Positions 49,188-61,173 of a stretch of DNA of 64,000 bases are shown here, piece by piece; the stretch's first letter is position 1, and every line of letters starts with the position of its first letter. This DNA comes from Tetranychus cinnabarinus (Eukaryota; Arthropoda; Arachnida; Trombidiformes; Tetranychidae): the NCBI GenBank assembly GCA_022266195.1, contig WHVY01000002.1, positions 8,695,001 through 8,759,000 on the forward strand. Reading direction: 5' to 3'. Made by a program: the position numbers and the translations under genes. The notes under the pieces are model-generated. The model had not been told where the DNA came from. It saw only the letters and a program-made list of their open reading frames with translations, and searched no databases.

Positions 49188-51679
49188 CTCCGGCAAAAAA
49201 GAAGCAGAGAGAGAGAAACAGAAACAAACCAGCAACTACGAAAAATTAAAAGATTAATCATAGACTGTGCATTTAGGTAGAAGAGAAGAGAAGAAAAAAA
49301 AGTTTGCAGGAAAAGAAAATCAATAATTTGAAAAGGAAAAACCTTGTTCCATGCAAATCAAGATAAAACCTGAACTTCAAACTCGCCTTGTACAAGCAAC
49401 CAGATGAAAATGATGAAAACATGAAACGCAAGTCCAGGCAAACCTTAACCCAAGATCATTACATCACTTTGAATCGTTTAAACGTTCAATTGAAATTCAA
49501 CATCATTATCAAGTGAGATCAGGCGATTACTATCTAATTAATATTAATATTTAAAGAAAAAACTTGGACAGTGAAAGAGCTTTGCAAATATTTAAATTTC
49601 AATCTTTCTTTTTCTTTTCGCATTTCGTTTTCGCTACTTTCGCCTCTTTGTTTCTCTTATGCATACTTATCACAACCATTATCATTATCATTATTCTTGC
49701 TGTCATTTCTTGTCTTATCTTTTTTCTTTTGCAACAAAATTTTTCACTCCATTCTTGTGATAAATCCATTATCATCCACATCATCATCATCAACAACATT
49801 ATCATCATTAAAACCATGGCTTGGAATAAAAGTAAAAAGGGAATCATGAAAAATTTTCAAGAAAACATGTGAAGAAAGAAGAAGAGAAAAAAAAAGATTC
49901 AGTCAACAATCTTTTTCCCCACTTGTTTCAATTAATTTTTCTGGTTTTGTTTTTGTAATATTTTGCTCATTTCACTGCTTTACCTTCCTTAACCGACCAG
50001 CTTTCCAAGCTTGCCTCATGATAAATTGAGTAAAAATTTTAAGCAATTTTTTTCTGTCTTCACAGGCAACAGCAGCCTCCAAATTAAACCTGATAAACAA
50101 TGTTTCCCTATAAATGCCTCTTTTTTTACCAGCCAAAAATCCTTTGTTACTTTTACTTCATCATCATCATTCTTATTCAACAAAGAAGCACCCTGAAGCT
50201 ATCTGAAGCCAACCAAACATTTAGTTTGCGCTTTTCCTTTTCTTCTTGTTCGCCTTCTTTCTTACCTTGTTCCAGTGTTTCGCTTCACCTTAACTTAATT
50301 CAACCAGAGAATCTTGATTCTGATTGGTTCCAACAATATATTTATTCGTATATACTTTTCACGTGGAAAGATGTAATTTAAAAGGAGCCTCAAAGACAAT
50401 TAACATGTTGACCAATTTTGATAATAACTAATAATAATATTAATAATGATAATTATTATTATGATAAATGTTGAATGTTAATAAACAGTGAAACACTCTA
50501 TACAAGTTATGTTACCCTCAATTAGCAGAAGGCTTTTCTCTTCCTTCCTTTCTTCTTTATCCATCTGACTCTTCATCATCATCCTTTTCACTCTCACAAC
50601 TTTTGTACATTGAAACAAATTACTATCTTTTTTTTGAGGTAACAACTAGTTTTAAGTAAAACAACTTAAATTTTAAGGTTAACATGAAAAAGGCAGAGAG
50701 AGGAAAGAAGAGATCACAGTTGGGCGAAATTGTTCAGTTCAGGTAAGTAAACAGTTTGATTGTTATTAATGAGACAAATTGATGGTTGAAACTCGTGGAA
50801 AAATTTCATTGCCCTTGATAAGTTTGCGCTTGTTACCATTGAGAAATGAACATTTATAGATCATGCATCAAGGAATCATGAATCGTCTTGAACCTGGAAA
50901 ATCAAAAGCCTCAAAGACAATGGCCTCTTCCTTAAAATTTAATATATAAATGATGTTAATGTTGGAGTTTGAGGTTGAAATGAAAAGTCAATGAAATCAA
51001 GAAATATTGGGATATTCAAGCAAACCATTTGAATCAGATCACAATCTTTACACTTTACATGCAACTATAATAGCTTCAACTGGTGCATAGACTGTCACCT
51101 ATCTTCAGTTTGGTCAACTTTATTTACCGATTCAACTTCATTCCATTTTATTGCTAATTTTTCCTTCATTTCTCATTACTTTTCAATTCTGTGTTGTATT
51201 CAAGGGCTGCTTATCTTGACAGAACTATCTACTCTGAATTGAACGAAAAAATGAGATGAGCCAAGGCTAGTAACATAATGTCATAAAGTCTGTCAATCTG
51301 AATTGATCGATTAGCTGAACATCGAACAACTCCATGAAAATGTTTAAAACTTATCATCAAGCATAAAATGGAGAGTAAAATCATAAAGAATTAAAATTTT
51401 CAGTGCACTTAGTTCTATAAAAATTGAATTGTAACGCGATCTCAACTCGAACCATAGTTTCTAGACTCGGTTATCATGCAAAAATACTGAAGCAATAGGA
51501 AAATGCGTTCGAATTTAAAGACAGAAGTGCAATGCCATCTTTCGGGAAAACACTAAACCTGTCTTCTTTTTGAATTTCCCTCTCAAAGTAACCAAAAAAT
51601 AACCAGTTTTTAGTTTAACCCAGTCCCAATATTATACTTCTACTATAGATGGCAGCATGGACTTCATGGACTGAAGAAC
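49188..51679. other. AT-rich intergenic, no gene seen
   Basis: Beyond the right arm there is one weak match to the left flank (TGGACTTG-like block at 9,833 and 49,430), so the palindrome may extend slightly. The open frames at 49,564-50,381 are pyrimidine-rich low complexity. No other feature. Confidence 0.5.
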
Positions 51680-51715
51680 CTAATTGAACCAGCATCTAAT
51701 TGCTGGTTCAATTAG
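51680..51715. repeat. perfect 15-bp stem hairpin
   Basis: CTAATTGAACCAGCA, a 6-base loop (TCTAAT) and the exact complement. It could be a small structural element or the relic of an insertion footprint. Confidence 0.7.
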
Positions 51716-51749
51716 TAAAGGGCGATGTTTTTAAAAGCCTAATATCTTA

Positions 51750-52112
51750 GGCCCGTATTCACCAACTGAGATCAAGCTTGATTCTTGGATCAGATTAACT
51801 GATTCGTGTTTTTTTGTTTCACGAACAAAGATCAAAAATTAATCTTGAATCAAGACTAATCGAAGAACAGTCTGATCTTGAGATCATTTTTTTATTTCAC
51901 CAAGTAAAATCAATAGATTCAAGTTTAAAATGTTGATTCACCATCTAGGATCTTGATGAGATTGATCCAAGATTTTGATTTGATCTTTGATTTATTAAAA
52001 CTTGAATCAACTAACCAAGTTTGGTGAAATAAAAATTTAATTTAATTTAAGAATCAAGTGATTCAAAGTTCAGTTGATTCGAGCTTTTGATCTCAGTTGG
52101 TGAATACGAGCC
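51750..52112. mobile_element. PIF/Harbinger-type MITE
   Basis: The left end GGCCCGTATTCACCAACTGA and the complementary right end (GGCTCGTATTCACCAACTGA) form terminal repeats of about 25 bp. A TTA triplet flanks both sides (51,747-51,749 and 52,113-52,115). The 3-bp TTA/TAA duplication and GGCC-CGTATTCACC termini fit animal Harbinger-derived MITEs. The interior is rich in GATTCAAG-like short palindromes and non-coding. Confidence 0.8.
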
Positions 52113-52739
52113 TTAATCATACCGATTCAATGCCTTAACCAATGAGTCTTGGGTTGATGTTGATTAGCGCAAATTTATCTCAAAAAATTGACTATCGATA
52201 TGCTTTGGTTTTCAAACAATGTGCAAAAGATAACGTAACCAGCTCTAACTTAAATTTCGATGCTGTATGCAAAAGCAAAGCAAAATATTAATAGAATAAT
52301 AAAATGAATGGATGAATTATTAGGTAAAGGACTCCAAAGGTTGCATTAACAAGTAAAAAGACCATTTTATTGCGATTTTAATACTTCCATCTTGATTAAA
52401 AAACGGTGAGTGATTCTGATTGAATTTTCATTCTGATTTCTTTAAATCAACGCTAAAAGAATGAGAAATTATGGCCTTTCACTTGTTGTTCATGATCGTC
52501 AATGTTAAATTTAGCGAAAGTCCCCGGTCAATTCTTAGTTAAAATTAGTGAAAAACAATAATTGGATTGATAGCTTAAGCTAAAATTTTACAATTGATTA
52601 CTCTAGTGTCAAAATGAGTCTACTCCAGGTAGATAGCGAAATAGACACAAGCAACGATTAAAACTTCATGACTCTGGGAAAGTTGAACAAAGCTGAAAGG
52701 TTCAGTCCAGTTCTTTTCAATCCGCAGAAATCTCGTTTT
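52113..52739. other. intergenic, nothing recognised
   Basis: AT-rich sequence between the Harbinger-type MITE and a foldback relic. Confidence 0.5.
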
Positions 52740-53110
52740 TTATCAAATGGAATCCGTGGAATTCAACCTCAATGTTGACCTGAACCTTTCAATCGATCTA
52801 TGTTGAGTTATATTAGGTGAATTACTTCCCTTTCATAACTTTGAGACCAGCTTTGGCCATTTTTCGATTCTCCAGAACTCTGGTATGAAGTTGAAAATAT
52901 ATGGTTTGAAAGGTTGAAAGGTAAAATCAGATTTTGACGCCTTTTCCTATTTAAGGCCATAACTATACAATTTTTGATCAAAATTAATTGATTTGACAAC
53001 ACTTTGTTGAAAAGTTTAGCTTCATTTTGACGATTGAATGGTGCCTGTAAGTCTAGTCTAACTGCCGCAATTAAATTTTTAAAAATTAGTCCAAAACACT
53101 ACTGTTCATT
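52740..53110 (-). repeat. diverged single-arm copy of the spacer foldback family
   Basis: Follows the order of 28,250-28,640: TATGTTGAGTTATATTAGGT, the GGCCATTTTTCGA block, the AAATCAGATTTTGACGCC block and the GTAAGTCTAGTCTAACTG block near the end. Many substitutions, and no opposite arm beside it. The ORF at 52,808-53,002 is a shadow of this repeat. Confidence 0.75.
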
Positions 53111-53163
53111 TATGTATCTTTAGAGTATTTTACAATCATTCTAGTTTGTTTAGAAACAACTTT

Positions 53164-53621
53164 CATATGAACAAAACCAACATTCAAAAGAGTAAAACCG
53201 GCTGAATGTAAAGACACAGAGCTTTCAAAACAACAAAACCAGCGTTCAAATGACCAAAGTTCACTTTCATGAGATAAAAACTCTCGAGTTAAAGTTATTT
53301 TATTCAGAGTATGCAAAGAGGATTATCACTAATTTTTCCAATGAACTTTCACTGAATATTGTAAATCACAATAGTAAGTCAAATTTTTGATAAACGTTGA
53401 CTTATATTCCAGGATACTCCAGAAAATATGTAATTAACAATTAACGAAATATATAACGAAATACACAATAACAATAATAAATAAACAATAATCTAAGCAC
53501 TGAATAAAGATACTCTTAACTCGTGAGTTTTGGATATTCGATCGCGTTTTTTGTTGTTGTGAAAACTGTGTCTTTACAGTCAGTCGATTTGACTCTTTTT
53601 GATTCTGGTTTTGTTCATATG
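53164..53621. repeat. 458-bp inverted-repeat element
   Basis: CATATGAACAAAACCA at the left and its complement at the right start arms of about 55 bp. They contain a further match (GTAAAGACACAG and its complement) and differ at several bases. The 68-aa minus frame (53,110-53,316) reads through the left arm and is probably not a gene. Confidence 0.7.
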
Positions 53622-55149
53622 CATTATTGTAAAATAAATAGCATAATAAGAGCTGGACGAACTTTTGTTTTACATGGACAATTTTTGTAACTAAAAACTT
53701 TCATGAGTAAACTTGAAGCAGCTTGAAACTCGAAATGGCTCATTTTTCTTATCTCTTAATATGTCCATATAATTGATAGTGAATAGACCAAGAATTGACC
53801 AGCAAATAACCAGACGTCCATATTCAATAACTATTGATGCTTATTTATCAGCCAATGAGGATAGAAATGCAAATAAAAGGAAAACCTCGAGGTAACATAT
53901 TTATTCATAAAAATGAAATAATAATAATAATATAATGATAATCAACAATCAATTGATCAATGGAAAGTTCGTGAATAGAAAATCTTTATTATTATTAAAA
54001 TGTTAATTCTAATCTTTTTTATCCGAACTCGTTGCATTTACAACAATAAAAACAAAAGATTGAGAGAAGAATGGTCTATTCTGGTGGTTTCATAGTTTTA
54101 AATTTCAAAAAATCTCAATCATTCAAATTTTGAATGTCTCAACGTCTCTGAAGTCATTTTTGAAAATTTCAGTGCATTTCTATTCGAGATTTAATAGCGA
54201 TTCGTCGTATTTCATAGCTGATAATGTCTGAGAAATATATAAGTTGAGCTTCTTTAATCCAATTCTCCAAATTAGCTCAAATCAATGAATAATTGGCTAT
54301 TCTTGTGAAACTCTGTTAATCTTGATTTACCTTAGCAAATGGCATGTATCATTATGTCATCTATTGCGTCTTATTCAATTGTGAATCTTCCATGAGATGA
54401 AAAATAATGAAAAGGAAACACAGCTTAACATGCATAACTTGTTCCGAATAATGTTGAATAACTGAAATATTATAACCCATAATTGTTGGAAGAATAGGGA
54501 TTGCAGGTGTTACTCTTGGAATATTGAAGGAAAACGTTTTGAGACTGAATTAGAGAACTTTCTATCAAAATATTTCCTATTAACAGTATTTGCCAATAAG
54601 TCTTATCGTTGAAAAGCGAGTTTAAACACTTTTCTGTTAGCAACACGATATCTACTTCTTTTATTTGTCGTAAATCGAAGGCTCTGATTTCAACAAAAAA
54701 AGTCCATATTCTGTTAGAGAATTGAAAGTATAATATTAATAGCAGTGAAATCAGTGGATCATTGCTGCACAAAAAGCAATCGTACTTTGAGCTCCGAACG
54801 TTGTCTGAAGAAAAAATGTCGATCGTTAAACTTAAATTGCTCAAATAGGCTCAAATTGCATGCCCTTAAAAACTCCTCAAGTTTCCATTCCCAACTCCAA
54901 AGTCAAAGTTTCTGCATTCAATCCTTAGTTTGAAATGAAACAATTGATGAAATTCAAAGATTCAGTTGCATCTTTCGGAATAGACTTAAGACTTACAAGA
55001 AAACTAACTTGTAAGAATAAACTTCTGAGGAGGTGGCATAAAAATCTTAGCAATAAATAGAACTCGCTCACGGAGACCGATGTGTAAATGAAATAAACTT
55101 TATTAAGGTTTTGAAATAAATACTGAGGGTTAATAATAGTGGGGTTAAA
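53622..55149. other. AT-rich intergenic, one unrecognised ORF
   Basis: The minus-strand frame 54,470-54,844 (124 codons) has normal-looking composition (for example RAFDLRQIKEVDIVLLTEKC) but no family I can name, and a plus-strand frame overlaps it. I do not call it as a gene. Confidence 0.4.
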
Positions 55150-55641
55150 TTTGAATAATGAGGGGTGTTTGAGGACAGTAGTTTTTTTGAATAATTTTTC
55201 TGTGAAATGATTGCTTGTTTACTGGTTAGTATCAATTGAAAGTCGATGCAAAATTACGTATTTTAAGCTAAAAAAATTAGGGCCAAAAAATAAATTAGAT
55301 AAGAAAATTTGAGAAAATTAGTTTTGCATATGGAAAAATCATGAGGACAGAAATTAAAAACAATAAATAATCGATTTGCTATCCATTAGCCTTAATCACT
55401 TCAAAAATTCTTGTGTCCATAGACCTAATGAGTGTTTGTAGGTAACTTGGATCCATGTTGTACCAGATTTCTTGAACGCAGTCCCATAGTTCATCTACCT
55501 GATAGGGATTAAAATTCTGACATTATTTTTGCCATATCTTTAAAACGTATTTTCGATTTTTAATCCAATCAATACTTCTTAGCCTTCAAAGTCGGAAGAT
55601 TCAGAAAAATCTGCTGTCCTCAAACTTATTGCCATGAGTGT
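55150..55641 (-). mobile_element. internally deleted Tc1 element
   Basis: TTTGAGGACAGTAG at the left (55,168) and CTGCTGTCCTCAAA at the right (55,611) are inverted copies. The right end continues to CATGAGTGTA at 55,642, where a TA target site would lie. Inside is the last part of a Tc1 transposase gene on the minus strand. At about 490 bp the element has lost most of its gene. Confidence 0.7.
55379..55512 (-). pseudogene. Tc1 transposase C-terminal fragment
   Basis: The minus strand encodes about 44 codons ending at the stop 55,379-55,381, including VDELWDCVQEIWYNM and LQTLIRSMDTRIFEVIKANG. The pattern W-x-x-I/V-x-x-x-W, L-x-x-L/S-M-x-x-R and final V-I-x-x-x-G is the usual C-terminus of Tc1 transposases, downstream of the catalytic Glu. 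The catalytic core is missing. Confidence 0.8.
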
Positions 55642-55774
55642 ATAAACTGAACAGCGTTGTATAAATAATGGTTTAGATGCATTCATATCCAATTGGTTAT
55701 TAGGTAAACTGGAAAGTTTTTGCACTCTTGAAGTGTATTAATTTTGAACAATTAATCGAATTAGTTAAAGTTAC

Positions 55775-56730
55775 TCAAATGATTCGATTTTTTCTAAAAT
55801 ATTAAATCAATGTTATTTCTTTAATTTAAATCTAACATTGAAAACATTGATTAACGTGTTTGTAAGGGGTTGACACGTAATCTCATTCTTCTCCCCTTAA
55901 TAATTTCTTAATCATCAATCTTTACCCGTATTGTCATTCATTCAATCTCATTGGTCAAACTGTATAAACCAGATTTTTATATAACTAAAACAACTGTATA
56001 TAAGCTATTTCCTTTTCCACATTCTTTTCCAGTCAATCTTCACTCACTTATACAGTCAGCCATACTGTTACTCCTTAAAAAGAAATCTTTGAGATTTCTT
56101 ATTCCTAACCTTACTCAATTCATTTACTTACTGACCTTTAAGTTCTCAACCTTTAAAAATTACGTTTAAATGATTACTCTTTAATATTTAAAACTCGAGT
56201 TAAACTACAAACTAAAATAAAGTGCTCTCTCTAAATTAAATTCATTTGTGTGAGATTCATTGTTGTTAGGCTTTGTGTGCCATGAAACCCTCATTTAGAA
56301 ATCTTAGATTTCTGTCATCGATCTCGGTACACATTCAGAGATTCAGAGATTGTGGTCTTGTCACAGAGCCTAACCCTAACATGTTCAAATTTTGATTTAA
56401 TTAAAAATGCTATTGAAAAATCTCATAGAAAATGGTCAAAAATACACAATTTTATCAGCAATCAAACTGAATAATTAACTAGTGATAATGATTAGAATTT
56501 TGAAATTTTTATCAGTGATTATATGGGATTCAAGCTTTCAGTCGCTATTTAATTTTGAATTGTTAATCATCTTGGATCATCAATTTAAATTGAGCATCGA
56601 AAATCCCAAAGAATGATGATTTAATTGTATCCAAATTTGAATAAGTAAATCAATGTTTTCAATCATGAAATTGGATTTAAATTAAAGAAAAAACATTGAT
56701 TTAGTATTTTACAAAAATCGAATCATTTGA
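55775..56730. repeat. older inverted-repeat element split by a solo LTR
   Basis: The left arm 55,775-55,852 (from TCAAATGATTCGATTTTTTC to AAAACATTGATT) and right arm 56,648-56,730 are complementary with some differences. The LTR at 55,861-56,381 lies between them, so the retrotransposon inserted into the loop of an element that was originally about 0.43 kb. Confidence 0.6.
55861..56381 (-). mobile_element. solo LTR, minus orientation
   Basis: Begins TGTAAGGGGTTGACACG and ends CTAACCCTAACA. Read on the minus strand it starts TGTTAGGGTTAGG and ends CCCCTTACA, matching the LTR at 60,298. A 4-bp TGTT flanks both sides (55,857-55,860 and 56,382-56,385), as expected for an LTR-element target duplication. 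No internal region remains. The ORF at 55,951-56,169 lies inside it and is not a gene. Confidence 0.85.
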
Positions 56731-56899
56731 ATAAATTTTACTAAATTAATTTGCAGGGTAGAGTTACCCAAAACCAAATTAAATCATTTAACCATTTATC
56801 ATAAGGTTGATTATTAAGAGTTAATATTAAGAGTTCCAAGTTTAAAACTTGTTTCATAATTCCTTGTGAATTGCACATAATTAATTTTTGTCTTTACCC

Positions 56900-57993
56900 A
56901 AGGAGGACCTGCAAAATCGCCTGTTCTCGATTTTTTTTAAAATGGTACTTTTCAGACACAAAATTCAATGCCAATTTCATAAATCAAATCTATTTTTTTA
57001 TATCATGCATAGTTTTTGAGATATCGGCCAAAATATCTAAATATCACATAGTATTAGTGACCTTTTAAACATAATGAAGATGCCGTCTAAGCCAGCTAAA
57101 TATTGACATAATCAATGTAATCGAGCATGCTGAATAATATGATGATGGTTTGGTTCCTGAAAAAATAGCTAAACAGGGTTAAAATTGTAAAGAACTGAAA
57201 TTGAACAGGGATTAATGAGCGTCTTTTTGAAAATAATGAAAAAGCCGTCTAAGCCAGCTAATTCTTGGCAAAATAAATGTAATTGAGCATGCTAAATAAT
57301 ATGATGATTTGGTTCATGAAAAAATAGCCAAACAGGGTGTTGCATTGACATTTGTAAAATTTAACGAAATTTATTTTTCTGCGATTTTCAATCTGTTTGG
57401 CTATTTTTTCAAAACTGCAGCCACCATTAGATTATTAAACATACCCAATTACACTATTTTTGCCAAGAATTAGCTGGCTTAGACGGCTTTTTCATTATTT
57501 TTAAAAAGATGCTCATTAACCCCTGTTCAATTTCAGTTCTTTACAATTTTAACCCTGTTTGGCTATTTTTTCAGGAACTAAACCATCACAATATTATTCA
57601 GCATGCTCGATTACATTGATTATGTTAAAATTTAGCTAACTTAGACGGCATCTTCGTTATTTTTAAAAGGTCACTAATAAATCGATATTTTAATCTGTTT
57701 TTTGCAATTTTGACCCTGTTTGGCGATTTTTTCAGTGGCTAAACCTTCACTATATTATTCAGTACCCTTGATAAAATAAACCACGAATAGAATCGACTGG
57801 CTTAGCGACCTCTTTTAACGAGCTAAAAAATGCAACCTTCGAATCATAATATGAACTTTCTTTTCGAATGCGTTTTCTTTGCAAAAAAAGAACCAGATAT
57901 TCGGAATCAGCATAAAAAATTACATTGAAAAAAGTTCATTTCGTAAAAATATCCTAAGAGGAGATTTTCCCTATCCATTTGCAGGTCCTCCTT
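56900..57993. repeat. 1.1-kb foldback element with internal inverted tandem units
   Basis: The termini AAGGAGGACCTGCAAA (56,900) and its complement (ending 57,993) form a 16-bp perfect inverted repeat. Inside, a unit of about 165 bp that starts near GCCGTCTAAGCCAGCTA and ends near CAAACAGGGT is repeated twice in one orientation (about 57,072-57,340). It then appears about three times inverted (about 57,390-57,790, the last diverged). No coding sequence. Confidence 0.8.
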
Positions 57994-58024
57994 TGTAATC
58001 AAAGTCTAAGTCTTTGATTACAAA
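57992..58024. repeat. 13-bp stem hairpin beside the foldback element
   Basis: TTTGTAATCAAAG, a 7-base loop, then its complement. It touches the right end of the preceding element and could be part of its target site or a separate structure. Confidence 0.6.
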
Positions 58025-58783
58025 ATTGGTTTCTCTTCATTTTCTATTCTTTTTTCAATTTACTGTCTAAGACACCGTCTAATTGTCTTTGGACAATTGA
58101 CTCGCTTTCCTTTTCTTTTATTAAGAAATATCAATTTCTTTCCTTTAAAATTGATATAAATATCTTAGGTTTTCATTATTAATTATGTTCAATAATCTAA
58201 TTTTCATGTTCAAAATTCAAGTTTAAAAGTTCTTTATGTTACAGTCAAGTGAAACACATTTAAGATATATGCTAAAACATCCTTAAATTTATGTTTAATT
58301 AAAGTTTTTCTTTTTTGTATTCTAAACCAAGTTCCTAGTCTAAGACTAATTTAGTATCTCAAGTGATCGAGAAAACACAATTTTCCATACTTGTGTTGAG
58401 TGCCAATAATCTAAATTTTTGCCCTGAGTAAGGTTCAACAATTGTAGACTAAGTCTAATGCTGATAGAGCTTAAAGCTTTCGAGTTGTTCCTAATTATTC
58501 TCATATTACTGTCCGAGCTTTGCTGTTCTACGCTAAGTTTATTCTGGTTGGAATTTCACCTTTATTGCTAGCTTTCTGACTCGTGCCTGGTTAGCTCTAG
58601 TACGCTATCTAACTGTCCAGTTGTGAGTACTCTGCCAGGGGATGAGAAGTAAAGCAACAAAAAGTGAGGTGATTCAGTATAACATCTATCAATAAATTAC
58701 TTATTCAGATCTTTGATGAGAACAATTCACTTTAATTCAATTAAAGCACAATTATTAAAGGCACACAGGTAAAGGCACAAATA
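58025..58783. other. intergenic, nothing recognised
   Basis: AT-rich sequence with no supported feature. Confidence 0.5.
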
Positions 58784-59295
58784 TTAAGGTGTCCCATGAA
58801 TCTTGCCTGAATCTGGCCTTTGATCTAACTTAGATTTATAGCATTTTGAACGAATTTAATTGCGAAAAACTGAAAAAATGCAATTTGAGGGAAATCTGAA
58901 TAGGGCTAATTAACATGGAGATTTGCAAAAAATTTCAAGAATAAAAGGGTTATCAAAACTTTGAATTCTTTTTTCTTCGGTATTAGTGCTTATAATCGGA
59001 ATTCACTCAGGATTCAGACCGTGCGAGCCTAGGACAATATATTCTGACATTTAAAATGGTCTAAAAACCATGAATTAAAAGCTTAGAAGGACGAAAACAG
59101 GCCACTTTTACGATTTTGCCATTTCGGTATAATTGCAGGATTTTTTCTTATTTAGATTTCTTAATCAAAAATTAATCGAAAATATAAAAGAATAGTTAAT
59201 TGTGCTCCGCAAATGTTAAAAAAATCGAGATTCCGTTCACAATTTTTCAGCCTATTGAAAAATAATCAAGTATCAAGATTCATGGGACACCTTAA
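58784..59295. mobile_element. 512-bp MITE
   Basis: TTAAGGTGTCCCATGAATCT at the left and its complement at the right form a perfect repeat of 22 bp. TA lies outside each end (58,782-58,783 and 59,296-59,297). The interior is AT-rich and non-coding. The TA flanks suggest a Tc1/mariner-like source. Confidence 0.8.
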
Positions 59296-59297
59296 TA

Positions 59298-59805
59298 TTA
59301 GAGGCTCAAAGATATGAGAGAAAAGCTCATCAAAAACTGAAAAATTTTCTTAATTGTTGACAAAATACCAAATAACACATAAATTAAATTTACTTACTGT
59401 TGACCATTTATATCAAAATTAAAGGAAAAGACAAGAGCTAAAGGAAAAAGTGAGGGAAAGCTAAAGGGGTTGATACTTAATGACAAACTGTAAAATGAAG
59501 TGAGACAAATAGTGAGTAGATCCCTTACACAGTTAATCCTGTCTAAGACTTGACCTACAACGTTCCTTGGTTGAATTTGTGGTTACTAATCTTGGTTAAA
59601 AGAAAGCTAATCCTTCAATAGTCCAAGACTTGTACCAGTTGAAATCTGGTGATCCTAAAAGAACCTGAGTATTCAAGATTCGAAAGGCTTGAATAATACA
59701 ACGTGACAAATGGAAACCGAACTACTTTGAGGCAATTTTTTTTAATGAAAATCTAAGGATACAGGGGTGATCTTAGTATCAAAATGCTCACAAAAAGATG
59801 CAAAA
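59298..59805. other. intergenic, nothing recognised
   Basis: AT-rich sequence downstream of a transposase remnant. Nothing further recognised. Confidence 0.5.
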
Positions 59806-59969
59806 TTAATGAGTAATGTTTTCAAAGTGACCACCATCACTTTGTTTGAGGCATTCAAGCCACGCAAAAACCCATTTATAACGTTTTGGCGCATTTGTTG
59901 GGTGATGCTTTTGGATGCTTCCACTATCCATTTTTGAAGCTCTTTCAAGTAATGTAGTAGTAGGTATGA
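59806..59969 (-). pseudogene. mariner/IS630-type transposase C-terminus, frameshifted
   Basis: The minus strand reads ELQKWIVEASKSITQQMRQN in one frame. After a one-base shift it reads AWLECLKQSDGGHFENITH and stops at 59,806. The ITQQM-x-x-N-V segment followed by W-x-E-C and a final GGHFE block is the C-terminal signature of many mariner-related and IS630-like transposases. The catalytic domain is not present nearby. The 68-codon open frame here misses the shift. Confidence 0.75.
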
Positions 59970-60297
59970 TATACAGGCTGAGTTAAAATAAATTGTGTTT
60001 AATTTGTACGCAATTGAAGTGAATTTATTTAATTTAGTGAATTAGTTTAAAACTATGAACTCTTCCTTTCAAATTAATTGTTTGAAGTAAATATATTTCA
60101 AGAATTTCCAAAACTTTCCTGTTTCCCTAATAATTTAATGGGAAAACGATCAACTACTTTTTCACACCATTAAGAGATCTTTGAAATGTTCATCAGAGTT
60201 AATGAATGAATAGTTCCGTTAGTTGCAAGCCAAATCTATACTATTATATAATAGCATAAGTATGTAATTGCAATGACGGGGTTGTAAAGTGTCTTCC
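59970..60297. other. intergenic, nothing recognised
   Basis: AT-rich, no feature. Confidence 0.5.
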
Positions 60298-60840
60298 TGT
60301 TAGGGTTAAGGGTTCGTGACAGAACCACAAGCGATAAACTTATCGAATGTGTACCGAGATCGAGGGATGATCAGACAAGGCGCAAAGCTTTGTCTTTACT
60401 ATTTAGCGTACACTTCACTAACAACACAAATTAAGAATAAACAGTTTAACTTCAGGTTAGAACTTAGAGAGAGCACTTTAATCAGTTTGTAATTAATTAA
60501 ATCAAATTAGAAATTATAACATAATTTTGAGAGGTTTCTTCAGAGAATGAGGATTGGAACAAAATAAGGAAAAGGAAATACTGTTTAAGGTTTGTACTGA
60601 GTTCAATTTAAGCAAAGGATTTTATAATGAGTGAGGAACAGTATGACTGTAAGTGAGTAATTAAGTGACTGAGTAGTGACTGAGGATAAGGAAGTAAGGA
60701 TGAGTTTATATACAACTATTTCTGTGGAAAGATTAGTAATTGAGATCAGTTAGATTAAACTAAGTTTAAACAATGCATATTCATTGGTCATTGATATGAT
60801 TAAAGGGGGAAATGATTAACTGATGTGTCGACCCCTTACA
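60298..60840 (+). mobile_element. solo LTR, plus orientation
   Basis: Starts TGTTAGGGTTAAGGGTTCG and ends GTCGACCCCTTACA. It shares with the LTR at 55,861 the GTGTACCGAGATCGA block, the AGAGAGAGCACTTTA block and both ends, but is clearly diverged. TTCC flanks both sides (60,294-60,297 and 60,841-60,844). The different target duplications and opposite orientation show two independent insertions. TG...CA ends with 4-bp duplications fit Gypsy- or BEL-type elements; the class is not proven. Confidence 0.85.
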
Positions 60841-60850
60841 TTCCGACATA

Positions 60851-61173
60851 CAGCCGCGAAAGAAAAGTTTGACATAGTTACCACCAACTTCACGCATATA
60901 CAATCGTATCCAAGCACAATCAGCAAATCAATCTCAAACAATATCGTTTTTGCTTAATTGTTTGATCATCGATTGTCTTAGGATATGTGATCAGATAAGA
61001 GAGATGAACCTTAAGTGTGATAAAAATTTACAATCAATAGTAATCGATGGTCAAACTTTTAAATGAGTTTGAGATTGATTTGCTCATTGTGCTTAGATAC
61101 GATTGTACCTAAATGCGTGAAGGTATATGCGTGAAGTTAGTGGTAACTATGTCAAACTTTTCTTTCGCGGCTG
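60851..61173. mobile_element. 323-bp Tc1/mariner-type MITE
   Basis: Begins CAGCCGCGAAAGAAAAGTTT and ends with its complement, within arms of about 120 bp. TA flanks both ends (60,849-60,850 and 61,174-61,175). The CAGCC start is shared with the MITE at 998-1,201, but the rest differs. It lies directly between a solo LTR and the first of two virus-like ORFs. Confidence 0.85.

Noticed and set aside
54470..54844. 124-codon minus-strand ORF
   Set aside because: Composition is plausible, but there is no motif, an overlapping frame is open on the other strand, and no repeat or promoter context supports it. Left as unresolved.
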